From Kiritimatiellia bacterium (lineage in GTDB: Bacteria; Verrucomicrobiota; Kiritimatiellia; RFP12; UBA1067): a stretch of DNA of 43,338 nt. The notes beneath the pieces are model-generated. The model saw only the letters and a program-made list of their open reading frames with translations. It was not told where the DNA came from and did no database searches. Shown piece by piece: positions 32,792 through 41,290 of the stretch; the stretch's first letter is position 1, and each line of letters begins with the position of its first letter. Made by a program: the position numbers and the translations under genes. The stretch covers positions 1 through 43,338 of the forward strand of contig JAGCJE010000006.1 in the NCBI GenBank assembly GCA_017648225.1, in the 5' to 3' direction.

Positions 32792-34984
32792 TTACTTTAA
32801 AATTTTAAAAATTCTTGTTTCGCCCAATTGAAATCTCAAGTCGGCCTCGTCCGTTTCAGACACTCTCCGGCCGCTTAAAACATCAACGACAGGATGTCCT
32901 GTGAAATTGAGCCTTATCGGACCCTGCCGGAGGGCCTGAACGGCCACATAACCTTCTGCGGCGCATACGAACGCGCTCCCCGCAAGCGCATAAAGATGAA
33001 CTCCTGCCTTTTTCGCTTCGGCGGCGACAGCCCCAGCGTGGAGATCAGAGGCCTTCTTTACATCAAAAACATGAACGCCTTCACGCTTTTTAAGAGCATC
33101 GAGTTTAGCCTGCTTCTCGGCTGAAAGATCGCGCGCGTAAGCGAGGATGAAAAGTTTTGCGTCTGGTGGATTGCGCAGAACATCGTCTAAAAGATACTGT
33201 CCGTACGGCGCACCGCAACGCTCAAGCCCGGTCCGATTGAGAAGCGGCCATACTGCCCTGCCTGAGTCCCAGCCGTTCATCATGAGACTTTCCTCGTCAA
33301 GCACAAGGGCGATCTCAGGCGAATAAGGTTTCTTGCGCTTGAGAATCGCTTCGTCCATTTCTTTAAGAGCGCTTCTTAAACGCCAAAGCTCCTCGTCTCT
33401 GAACCAGCCGCGCCCGCAGAGATCCATCCACCAGTCTCCATGTCCGCGTATTATGCACTTCGCCGTGTTGCGCAGAAGAAAATTGCGAGTCTTCCACGGC
33501 GAATCGTTTACAAAACCTCCGACCTTCACGCTCCCGTTCCACAACTCCTCGTGATGAGTCCGCGTATCGTCTTCATTGATCCAAAGCACCCCGTTGCGTG
33601 AGAATGTTTCCGCTGCGCTCATAACGGCCGACGATCCCGGCCATCCGCGCTCGGCATAGCTGAAAGGCGCTGATACGGCGTCGATATTCTCGCGCGCGTT
33701 TTCAAGAAGCCAATCGACGAAAAAGTGCCCCGTTTCCGCCGCACCTGCCGGAACCGCGCCGACCTCCCATGTATAACCATAGAAAAAGACGGCGAGCGAT
33801 TTTCCGTCGGTACCCCTGCGTACGGCGGCTCCAAGCTCGTTTATGAAGCTCGCCATCTCCTCCTGGCGAAAACGGCCGAACTCGATCACACGGCGGTCTC
33901 GTACGGGATCAAGCCTATTGCCAGGTCTCCTGACGCGGCGTTCCGCGGGCGTCGGGATCTCCGCCGTATTCGCGTCTTTGTCGCCCCTGCGGGCTAAATA
34001 CCGTCTGAAAGCGTCACGCGTGTGCACGTCATACCCCGAGAGATCCCGGGTCTGCGAAAGCATATAGAACCACTCGGCTGAATTCTGACCGCTTATGTGA
34101 AGACCGGCGAAATTGCGCGGAAACTTTCGACGCAGATGACGCGCCAGCCTCTCGACCTCTTCGCACGCGGCCTTGCGGTATTCGCGGGACGAAATCGAAG
34201 ACATCTCAATCGTAAAATCATTATTGAATTTCATCCTGAGCGAAGGATCGCGCTCAAGCATCCAAGCCGGAGCGTTCGCGCTTATGCGCGGCAGCAGAAG
34301 AACGCGGGGATTCGCAGCGATAAGCCTCTCACACGTTTCATCAATGTCGTCATAGGAGCGCGGCTTTTCGGGCGGAGCCCACCATGTCTGACAACCCCAG
34401 GAATTTTCAGTCGAAAATGTCACGAGATCAAATCCGTATTCCCCCGCCATGCGGACAGTGTCTCCGAGCGTATCGCCGTAAGGCAATGGCAGCGTCTTTT
34501 TTATCCCGTCCTCTAGCGTATACGAAATTTCGTGATCGAGAACGACGCGGTCGCGCGCGGCACGGTGGAAAACATGAAAACGGTAACTGTGGGACTTTTT
34601 AAATTTCAGATTTTCGCATTTGAAAAGCCGGGTATTGTTCTCCTTTGAATCTGTAAGTTCTTTCGTCGCACCCTCAGTCACATCAACGATTTTGGCGCTT
34701 GAAAACCACACCGGCGGATCTTTCTCGGAAACCCTTAACTCAACAGCACCAAAATCCGAGTCGGCCTCGGCGACAAACGGAATTATCAGTTCTGTTCTAC
34801 GAGGCCACGAAAGAATCGTCAGATTTTGAGGCGAGCCGAAGTAAAATCTAGGTGAGACGGCCTTACCGTCGACAAATATCCTGGGGCCGGCCAATGTATC
34901 GCGGACACGCACCTCGACAGGCTCCAAAGCCGAAGACGACGCGGCAAAAGCGATAAACGAAAAAAGGCAGATTATCCTATTCAT
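32792..34984 (-). CDS. Secreted clan GH-A glycosidase (GH42-like)
   Basis: The protein has 730 residues with a signal peptide (1-19, cleavage after SSSAL). Residues about 25-165 form a beta-sandwich. Residues about 165-530 look like a TIM barrel: VLLLPRISANAPAWML, then HISGQNSAEW with a candidate acid/base Glu304, GYDVHTRDAFRRYLARRGD (like the conserved element after the catalytic strand in GH42), and GVLWINEDD with candidate nucleophile Glu471. Residues about 540-660 resemble the class-I amidotransferase-like third domain of GH42 (IALVLDEESLMMNG, AKLFILAYARDLSAEK). Beta-galactosidase or a related activity is a reasonable guess. It begins three bases after the toroid gene and has no clear ribosome binding site. 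Confidence 0.75.
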   Translation of the reverse strand: MNRIICLFSFIAFAASSSALEPVEVRVRDTLAGPRIFVDGKAVSPRFYFGSPQNLTILSWPRRTELIIPFVAEADSDFGAVELRVSEKDPPVWFSSAKIVDVTEGATKELTDSKENNTRLFKCENLKFKKSHSYRFHVFHRAARDRVVLDHEISYTLEDGIKKTLPLPYGDTLGDTVRMAGEYGFDLVTFSTENSWGCQTWWAPPEKPRSYDDIDETCERLIAANPRVLLLPRISANAPAWMLERDPSLRMKFNNDFTIEMSSISSREYRKAACEEVERLARHLRRKFPRNFAGLHISGQNSAEWFYMLSQTRDLSGYDVHTRDAFRRYLARRGDKDANTAEIPTPAERRVRRPGNRLDPVRDRRVIEFGRFRQEEMASFINELGAAVRRGTDGKSLAVFFYGYTWEVGAVPAGAAETGHFFVDWLLENARENIDAVSAPFSYAERGWPGSSAVMSAAETFSRNGVLWINEDDTRTHHEELWNGSVKVGGFVNDSPWKTRNFLLRNTAKCIIRGHGDWWMDLCGRGWFRDEELWRLRSALKEMDEAILKRKKPYSPEIALVLDEESLMMNGWDSGRAVWPLLNRTGLERCGAPYGQYLLDDVLRNPPDAKLFILAYARDLSAEKQAKLDALKKREGVHVFDVKKASDLHAGAVAAEAKKAGVHLYALAGSAFVCAAEGYVAVQALRQGPIRLNFTGHPVVDVLSGRRVSETDEADLRFQLGETRIFKILK

Positions 34985-34987
34985 TTT

Positions 34988-36043
34988 TTACCGGCAGAGC
35001 TCAAGGACCAGAAGCGCAAAAGACGTGCACAAAACGGGGTCGGACTCCCAGAATCTGTTGTTGTCGTTATACCAGCTGCCGTCCGGCTTCTGGAGACTTA
35101 TCAGTTTTGCGGACAGTTCCTTTTTCCACTCGTGATCGCCTATCTTCTCGACTCCCGCCGCCGACAGTGCGCGCGCCATGATATCGTAGAAATAATAAAG
35201 CCCCTGGCTGCCCATCCCGGGATTCTCATCGACGCTCCAGTTGCGGCGGCAATATTCGAGCGACTCTTTGACGCGCGGATCTCCGCGATCTAGTTTTGCG
35301 TGACACATCGAAAGAACGGCCGCATACGTCATCGAACCGTACGCTCTGAGATGAACACGGTTTCTCGCGTTTGTAACCGTTCCCGCCTGAGGCGTTCTTT
35401 CGTTGTAGGCGGCTCCGCCGGCATCGGGTCCCTCCTTTTTCATCAGATTTTCCACAAACGCAAGCGCCTTGTCCCAATCGACGTCGACGCGCCGTCCGCC
35501 GGCGCGAAACTCTTCGAGCGATTCGGTTCTGCGCATCGCGTCGAGCGCGTAACCCGTGTTCGAAAGATCGGCGTAACGCCTTCTCGAAATCTTATCGTAC
35601 CCGAATCCGCCCGCCATCGTATCGTCACCCGTAAGTTGGGAGGACGCGATGTATTCCCGCGCCTTCAAAAGAGGCGCCGCAGGAGAGATTTTCGACTCAA
35701 AAAGCGCCGAAAGGCAGACGGCCGTATTATAGTTGCCGAGTCCCGAACCTCCACGCCCGGGTTTCGGAACGTAAAAGCCGCCGTCCTCGCGCTGGGTGGA
35801 AAGCACGTACGCCACGCCCTTTTTGACGGCGTTCGTAACCCCGCCCACGCGCTCTTCCGGGATTTTCGCGAGCGCCCATACCGGAAGCGCGGTCAGCGCC
35901 GGCATCTGCCTGTCGCTCCAATACCCTTCGTCAGACTGGGCCGAGAGCAGAAACGCCGCACCCTCGGCGATGGACTCGTCGATCGTTTTGGAATGCGAAA
36001 CGGCGGCGAGACCGACAATCGCCAGCATCAAAACCTTTTTCAT
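34988..36043 (-). CDS. Secreted prenyltransferase/squalene-cyclase-like alpha-toroid protein
   Basis: The protein has 351 residues with a signal peptide (1-18). The mature part shows about six helical-pair repeats with QW-like motifs: LLSAQSDEGYWSD, LSTQREDGGFYV, the degenerate FGYDKISRRRY, GGAAYNERTP, MGSQGLYYFYD and LISLQKPDGSWYND. This is the alpha/alpha-toroid fold of terpene cyclases and protein prenyltransferases, but none of the terpene-cyclase Asp motifs is seen. A periplasmic location argues against isoprenoid chemistry; polysaccharide binding or lyase activity (PL10 has a similar toroid) is possible. GGGAG is the ribosome binding site. The function is unknown. Confidence 0.72.
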   Translation of the reverse strand: MKKVLMLAIVGLAAVSHSKTIDESIAEGAAFLLSAQSDEGYWSDRQMPALTALPVWALAKIPEERVGGVTNAVKKGVAYVLSTQREDGGFYVPKPGRGGSGLGNYNTAVCLSALFESKISPAAPLLKAREYIASSQLTGDDTMAGGFGYDKISRRRYADLSNTGYALDAMRRTESLEEFRAGGRRVDVDWDKALAFVENLMKKEGPDAGGAAYNERTPQAGTVTNARNRVHLRAYGSMTYAAVLSMCHAKLDRGDPRVKESLEYCRRNWSVDENPGMGSQGLYYFYDIMARALSAAGVEKIGDHEWKKELSAKLISLQKPDGSWYNDNNRFWESDPVLCTSFALLVLELCR

Positions 36044-36102
36044 GGCTGAATCTCCCTTATAGAGTTAAACTTGTCTGAATAGAAAAAGGTTTTAGAAATC
36101 CC

Positions 36103-36882
36103 TCAGCTTACGCCGCGCGTCGAATTGCGGTAGAACGCCACGAGTTCCCTGATCTCCTCGAAAGGCTCGACGTCGTGCTCGACGCGATCGAGCGCCTGGG
36201 AACGGTTGAGCCCGTCGCGGTAAAGGAAGCGGTGGGCCTCCTTCAACGCCTGAAGAACGTCGCGCTTGAATCCGCGGCGGTTAAGGCCGACGACGTTGGG
36301 CCCGATAACCTTGAGCGCACCCTCGACCATGTCTCCGAGCATATAAGGGGGGAAGTCCTGACGGATCTTGCACATTCCGCCCACCATCGCGTGCTTTCCG
36401 ACGGTGCAGAACTGATGGGAAGCGGAGCATCCGCCGACGATTGCATAATCATGGAGATGGACGTCGCCCGCGAGCTGAACGGAATTGGAGCAGATGACGT
36501 GGTTGCCGAGAATGCAGCCGTGGGCGGCGTGGCAGTAGGCCATGAAAAGACAGTCGCTGCCGATGATCGTCTTCTCTCCGTCTGCGGTGCCGAGATGGAC
36601 GGTCGCGAATTCGCGGATCACCGTCCTGTCGCCGATTTCGACATAACTTACGGATCCTTCCTGATACTTCAGATCCTGCGTCTTCATTCCGATAAGCGCG
36701 TACGGGAAAATCTGGCACTTCTCTCCGATCGTCGTGTGGCCGTCGATGATCGCGCCCTGTCCGACCGAAGTCCCGTTGCCGAGCTTCACGTTGGCGCCGA
36801 TTCGCGCGTAGGCCTCTACGACCACGTCCTCGCCGAGCACGGCTCCGTCTTCAACAATAGCGGTAGGATGAATTTTGGACAT
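36103..36882 (-). CDS. lpxA: UDP-N-acetylglucosamine acyltransferase
   Basis: The protein has 259 residues, normal length. It transfers a hydroxyacyl chain from ACP to UDP-GlcNAc, the first lipid A step, in the cytoplasm. Left-handed beta-helix hexapeptide repeats run from the N-terminus to about 190 (e.g. ILGNHVICSNSVQL), with catalytic His121 in CHAAHGC and the CSASHQFCTVGKHAMVGG segment. A C-terminal helical domain follows (LNRRGFKRDVLQALKEAHRFLY). AAGGAG precedes the ATG. It lies downstream of LptF/G and tyrS without the usual lpxD-fabZ neighbours. Confidence 0.95.
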   Translation of the reverse strand: MSKIHPTAIVEDGAVLGEDVVVEAYARIGANVKLGNGTSVGQGAIIDGHTTIGEKCQIFPYALIGMKTQDLKYQEGSVSYVEIGDRTVIREFATVHLGTADGEKTIIGSDCLFMAYCHAAHGCILGNHVICSNSVQLAGDVHLHDYAIVGGCSASHQFCTVGKHAMVGGMCKIRQDFPPYMLGDMVEGALKVIGPNVVGLNRRGFKRDVLQALKEAHRFLYRDGLNRSQALDRVEHDVEPFEEIRELVAFYRNSTRGVS

Positions 36883-36898
36883 ACGAACTCCTTTTTGT

Positions 36899-38005
36899 TT
36901 AAAGATTGCGTTTGATGAACCAGGCCGAAAGGCCGAAACACGCCAGAGGCGAAAGCCAGATGAGAAACTCGGGACAGATCGAATAATTCTTCTGCATGTT
37001 CAGCATCAGCATGACGACAAGATAAAAGCCCATCGCTATCGCGATCGAAATCGCCATCCCGATCGTGGACTCCTTTCGCTGGGAACGGATCCCGAGCGGA
37101 ATTCCGACAAGAACGAAGCACAGCGACGCCATCGCGAAGACAAACCGCTTCGAAAGCTCGACCTTCGTTTTCGAGATATGCTGGCGCAGATGTTTCTTCG
37201 ACTTCTCCGATTCCGGCGACGTCATCGTTTCGAGAAAAGCGGAATCTTTGCGGATGGCCTCCACGATTTCGAAGAAACGGAAATCCTTCATCTTTTTGAC
37301 GTAGCGTTTCCTCTTCATCCTGATGGGGTAATGGACATATTTTCCGGTCGCCATTCCGGGCCTGTTGGCTTCAAGCGGCTCGACCTTGACGCCGTACAGA
37401 TCAAGCGCCATATCATCGCCCTCTCCGATCGCCAGCGCCTTTTGAGCGCGGATCGTCCGGGTAATCTTATCGTCGGTCTTGTCCGTCGCCGTTATGTCGT
37501 AAAGCCAGCGCCCCTCCTTGCGTCCGACGTAGAGAGTCACGTCGGGAAAATCCGTCATCATCACGCCTGGCTTGATGAGATCGAACGCGTCTCCGACGGA
37601 GATTTCGGAAGTCATCTCCCGGCGCACCTCATGTCCGCGCGGAACGATTTCGTTGTTTATCCACATCGCGAGAAGCGTGCACATGAGCGCGAAAAGGACC
37701 GGCCATTTCATAACGCTCAGAAGATTTATCCCGCACGCCCTCATGGCGGCGATTTCGCTGTCGGCGGAGAGTCGCGAAAACACGAGAACGCTCGAGACGA
37801 GAAGCGACAGCGGTATGGTCCACTGCAGCGTTTCAGGGAAGCTTATCGCCGCGAATTTTCCGACAAGGCCGATAGGCATCCCGTCCAGGATGAATCCGAC
37901 GATCTGAACGAGAAGACCGATCGTTAAAACGAAACTGAGAACGAGAAACGCGAGCGCGAAACTCGACAGGAACGATTTAAAAACGTATTTGTCGATCGTT
38001 CTCAA
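36899..38005 (-). CDS. LptF/LptG family LPS export permease
   Basis: The protein has 368 residues. Membrane helices are at the N-terminus (about 15-35, 50-75, 95-115) and C-terminus (about 285-305, 312-330, 340-360), with a beta-jellyroll-like periplasmic domain between. This is the YjgP/YjgQ plan. It works with LptB and LptC to lift LPS out of the inner membrane. I cannot say which of LptF or LptG it is, and the partner is not in the window. The ATG overlaps the tyrS stop by four bases, so it is coupled to tyrS. Confidence 0.9.
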   Translation of the reverse strand: MRTIDKYVFKSFLSSFALAFLVLSFVLTIGLLVQIVGFILDGMPIGLVGKFAAISFPETLQWTIPLSLLVSSVLVFSRLSADSEIAAMRACGINLLSVMKWPVLFALMCTLLAMWINNEIVPRGHEVRREMTSEISVGDAFDLIKPGVMMTDFPDVTLYVGRKEGRWLYDITATDKTDDKITRTIRAQKALAIGEGDDMALDLYGVKVEPLEANRPGMATGKYVHYPIRMKRKRYVKKMKDFRFFEIVEAIRKDSAFLETMTSPESEKSKKHLRQHISKTKVELSKRFVFAMASLCFVLVGIPLGIRSQRKESTIGMAISIAIAMGFYLVVMLMLNMQKNYSICPEFLIWLSPLACFGLSAWFIKRNL

Positions 38006-39267
38006 TTTTTGGCCCTTAAGAGGAAGTTGGCCTTCTTGCCCTGGCGGAGAACGGCGAGCTCGCCGTCGATAAGATCATCGGCGGAGAAAACGCGCCTGTC
38101 GTCGACCTTCGCGCCGTTGAGCGAAAGACCGCCCTGCGCGGCCATACGGCGCGCCTCGCCGTTGGACTTGAACATACCCGCGGCGGCCGCGACGGCGTAA
38201 ACGCTTTTCCCGACGATTTCAGCCGCGGGAAGCTCGGCGGATTTGACGTCCTTGAATATCTGGGAAAGCTCAGCTGCGGACTTGCCGGAAACGTCGCCTC
38301 CGAAAAGCGTCTTCGTGGCGCCGAGCGCCGTCTGAAGCCCCGCCTCGCCGTGCACAAGGCGCGTAAGCTCCTCGGCGAGCGCCTTCTGGGGGATGCGCGC
38401 TTCGGGATTGGCCTTCATCTCGGCCTCAAGCGCGGCGATTTCGTCGAGACTCTTGAGCGAAAAGACCTTCAGATAACGGATAACGTCGGCGTCGGCGGCA
38501 CGGAGAAAGTACTGGTACCAATCGTAGACGCTCGTCATTTCCGCGTTCATGAAAAGAGCGTTACCCTCGGATTTTCCGAACTTGCGGCCGGCTGAATCGA
38601 GAAGAAGAGGGAACGTAAGACCGTAGGCCGTCTTGCCGCGCATGCGGTGAACAAGATCGGTGCCAGCCGTGATGTTGCCCCACTGGTCCGCGCCGCCCAC
38701 TTCGAGCATGCAGCCGTAATTGTCGTAAAGGTGAAGGAAGTCGTTGCCCTGGAGAATCTGGTACGAGAACTCCGTGAACGTAAGCGCGCCTTCGGACGCC
38801 TCAAGACGTTTTTTCACGGATTCCTTGGAAAGCATCTGCGGGACGCGGAAGTTGATCGCGATGTCGCGCAGAAACTCGATCGCGCTCGTCCCTTTGTACC
38901 AGTCGTAGTTGTCGACCATGACGGCGGCGTTGGGACCGTCGAAATCGAGAATGCGCGAAAGATTCTCGCGGATGCCGCGCTTGTTCTCCTCGACTTGCTC
39001 GAGCGTAAGCATATTGCGCTCGGCGGACTTACCGCTCGGGTCTCCGATAAGGCCTGTCGCGCCGCCGACGAGAGCGATCACCCTGTGGCCCGCCTGCTGA
39101 AAACGCCTCAGAACCATAATGGAAACGAGATTTCCGGCCTGAAGGCTCTTTGCGCTCGGATCAAAGCCGCAGTAGAGTGTCGTCGGCTTTTCGAGCATCT
39201 TGCCGATTTCGGGATCCGTCAACGCCTCGACGAGGCCGCGTTCTTTAAGTTCTTCTATGAGGTTCAT
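38002..39267 (-). CDS. tyrS: Tyrosyl-tRNA synthetase
   Basis: The protein has 421 residues. It charges tRNA(Tyr) in the cytoplasm. The catalytic Rossmann domain begins LYCGFDPSAKSL; the HIGH-like signature reads QAGN (43-46). The KMSKS-like signature is KFGKSEGN. The tyrosine-binding segment (LQGNDFLHLYDNYGCMLEVGGADQWGN region) is intact, and a C-terminal S4 domain begins near residue 355 (GEARRMAAQGGLSLNGAKV). An upstream in-frame ATG (39309) is rejected because it lies inside the TRIC gene. The chosen ATG has no ribosome binding site but has TATAAT seven bases upstream. Confidence 0.94.
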   Translation of the reverse strand: MNLIEELKERGLVEALTDPEIGKMLEKPTTLYCGFDPSAKSLQAGNLVSIMVLRRFQQAGHRVIALVGGATGLIGDPSGKSAERNMLTLEQVEENKRGIRENLSRILDFDGPNAAVMVDNYDWYKGTSAIEFLRDIAINFRVPQMLSKESVKKRLEASEGALTFTEFSYQILQGNDFLHLYDNYGCMLEVGGADQWGNITAGTDLVHRMRGKTAYGLTFPLLLDSAGRKFGKSEGNALFMNAEMTSVYDWYQYFLRAADADVIRYLKVFSLKSLDEIAALEAEMKANPEARIPQKALAEELTRLVHGEAGLQTALGATKTLFGGDVSGKSAAELSQIFKDVKSAELPAAEIVGKSVYAVAAAAGMFKSNGEARRMAAQGGLSLNGAKVDDRRVFSADDLIDGELAVLRQGKKANFLLRAKN

Positions 39268-39274
39268 GGTTGGT

Positions 39275-39280
39275 ATTATA
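39275..39280 (-). promoter_or_regulatory. Extended -10 promoter of tyrS
   Basis: TATAAT is preceded by TGA, which is also the TRIC stop codon. It ends seven bases before the tyrS ATG, so a normal start point would fall at the ATG itself. Confidence 0.55.
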
Positions 39281-40069
39281 TCATTTATCTTTAAAACCGG
39301 TTGCCGCATGAGCGCGTTTTTCGTCCCCGCGCGCTTTGCGGTGAAGATGCGGATGGGGAATATGGATCGTCCTGCGGCCGATCAGCACGGGAACGCCGAG
39401 ATGATACTTGATGGCGAGAGCGCGTATCACAAAAATGCTGAATATGCACACGACGCTGCAGACGCGCCCGTCGATACCGAAGGCCATAAGAGCGAAGTAA
39501 AGGACTCCGCCCGCCGCGCACGCCAAGGCGTAAATCTCTTTACGGAAAATAAGCGGCACCTCGTTGATACAGATGTCGCGCAACACGCCGCCGAAAACCG
39601 CCGTAATGACGCCCATGATGATCGCCTTCCACCAGCAGGCGATCTGAAGAGCGAGATTGAAATCAAGTCCGGCAGCGGCGGCCTTGAGACGCTCGGCCTC
39701 GATAACCTTCTCCATGCCGATGACCATGAAGATCGAGATGGCGATCGTATCGAAGATAAACCATGTTATCTGCTCTGAAATTATACGCCTGCCGAAAAGC
39801 GCTACGGCGAGCACCGCGAGAAAGGTCGTCACGAGGTAGCTCGGATCCTCCATCCAGAAAGGCGGTCTCTGCATAAGGACATCGCGCAACGTTCCGCCGC
39901 CGAGCGCCGTTATAAATCCGATCACGTACGCTCCGAACCAGTCAAAATGCTTCACGCTCGCCATGCGGACGCCGGAAACGGCGCCGACGAACGTTCCGAC
40001 CTGGGTCAATATCTCAAGAAACAGTCCCGGTCCCAAAGCGCGTTCAAGCATATTGACGGCAAAATCCAT
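39281..40069 (-). CDS. TRIC-type cation channel (YicG/UPF0126 family)
   Basis: The protein has 262 residues. Two internal repeats each carry glycine-rich membrane helices and a GGGTLRD or GGVLRD motif (about residues 55 and 150), with seven hydrophobic segments in all. Bacterial TRIC proteins form trimeric K+-permeable channels. The C-terminus is His- and Arg-rich (HIPHPHLHRKARGDEKRAHAA). The ribosome binding site is weak. It sits between a GT2 gene and tyrS; this placement does not suggest a functional link. Confidence 0.9.
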   Translation of the reverse strand: MDFAVNMLERALGPGLFLEILTQVGTFVGAVSGVRMASVKHFDWFGAYVIGFITALGGGTLRDVLMQRPPFWMEDPSYLVTTFLAVLAVALFGRRIISEQITWFIFDTIAISIFMVIGMEKVIEAERLKAAAAGLDFNLALQIACWWKAIIMGVITAVFGGVLRDICINEVPLIFRKEIYALACAAGGVLYFALMAFGIDGRVCSVVCIFSIFVIRALAIKYHLGVPVLIGRRTIHIPHPHLHRKARGDEKRAHAATGFKDK

Positions 40070-40078
40070 GAATCGCGT

Positions 40079-41290
40079 TTATTTCTTTTCGGGGTTGACG
40101 TTTCCGTGAGGAATCGGCTTCCAGCGCCTGGTCGGGAAAACGAGAGTCCAAAGAACCGTTGCGGAAAGAATAAACGAAAACGCGGGGAACGTCAGAACGG
40201 CCCACCACCGCGGACGACGCTTCTTGCTGGAAAGGACGACGGCCCACCAGGCGGTAATGATTCCGACAAACGCGACGAACGAGAACATCGCAAAACTGAA
40301 GATCGCGGACTTCAGCAGGGGATTGCCCAGATAAGCCTTGACGATAAAGGACAAGAGCGCAAAAAGCAGAATGAACGCGACGGACATGCCCGTTAGAATG
40401 GCGATATAACTGTCGAAAAGACGCATTGAAGGACGACGCACTATAGCCTTAAGCCAGGGGAAGAAATAATATCCCGCGACCTGCCAGCATCCTGTAGCCC
40501 AACGGCACAGCTGGCGCCACATGTGCAGAACCTTAACGGGCTGCTCGTCGGCATACTCGGCCGTGGGAACATACCCGATACGGCGGCCGGCGATATTGCA
40601 TTGAACGGAAAACTCCACATCCTCCACCATCGTACGCGTTCTCCACCCCTTGCCCTCGAGTATCGCGGTCAAAAACGCAAAGCCGGTTCCCGTCAGTTTT
40701 CCGGAAAGACCGAGTTTCGTGCGCACGCGGTTGGAAAGCTCGTTCATGAGATCCCAATAAACGGTATACCAGCCGGATATTATATTGGTCGTCGCGTTGG
40801 AGGTCATGCGCCTTCCGGTCGCGATAACCTCGCCGTCGTTAAGCGCGTCGTTCATCGCGTCGAGCCACTGGGCCGACGCGATGTTATCGGCGTCGAAAAC
40901 CGCGATCGCGTCAAAGTCGCCCCGCTCGAGAACCTTGTCTACGCCCCAGGCGAGCACATCGCCCTTGCCGGAACTCGGCACTGTTTTCTCCCAGACCGTC
41001 GCACCTGCAGCGCGGGCCACTTCGGCCGTTTTATCCGTACAGTTGTCGGCAAGCACAATCACCTCATATCTGTCTTTCGGATATGGCGACATGAAAATGC
41101 TCTTGACGGGGAGTCGAATGACCCTTTCTTCGTTGCGCGCGCAGATGAGCACGGCAAAACGCAACTTACGGTCCGCGACCGGGTGTTTCCTGCGCGGGAT
41201 CAGAAGTCCGACGGTAACTATAAGCGTGGACCAGATGAACACAAGTCCGAGAATTATTGAAATCAATTCCAGCACATTACCTTCAATCAT
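40079..41290 (-). CDS. Membrane-bound family 2 glycosyltransferase
   Basis: The protein has 403 residues. An N-terminal membrane helix (about 8-30) is followed by a GT-A domain: ICARNEERVI, VLADNCTDKT, VFDADNIASA as the DXD motif (133-136), MVEDVEFSVQ and MWRQLCRWATG (the QxxRW-like acceptor motif of processive or lipid-linked enzymes). About four C-terminal membrane helices follow. The ATG at 41290 is chosen for AGGAGG directly upstream; it overlaps the acyltransferase stop by 8 bases. A role in envelope glycolipid or glycan synthesis is likely, given the LpxL-like neighbour; the exact sugar is unknown. Confidence 0.88.
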   Translation of the reverse strand: MIEGNVLELISIILGLVFIWSTLIVTVGLLIPRRKHPVADRKLRFAVLICARNEERVIRLPVKSIFMSPYPKDRYEVIVLADNCTDKTAEVARAAGATVWEKTVPSSGKGDVLAWGVDKVLERGDFDAIAVFDADNIASAQWLDAMNDALNDGEVIATGRRMTSNATTNIISGWYTVYWDLMNELSNRVRTKLGLSGKLTGTGFAFLTAILEGKGWRTRTMVEDVEFSVQCNIAGRRIGYVPTAEYADEQPVKVLHMWRQLCRWATGCWQVAGYYFFPWLKAIVRRPSMRLFDSYIAILTGMSVAFILLFALLSFIVKAYLGNPLLKSAIFSFAMFSFVAFVGIITAWWAVVLSSKKRRPRWWAVLTFPAFSFILSATVLWTLVFPTRRWKPIPHGNVNPEKK

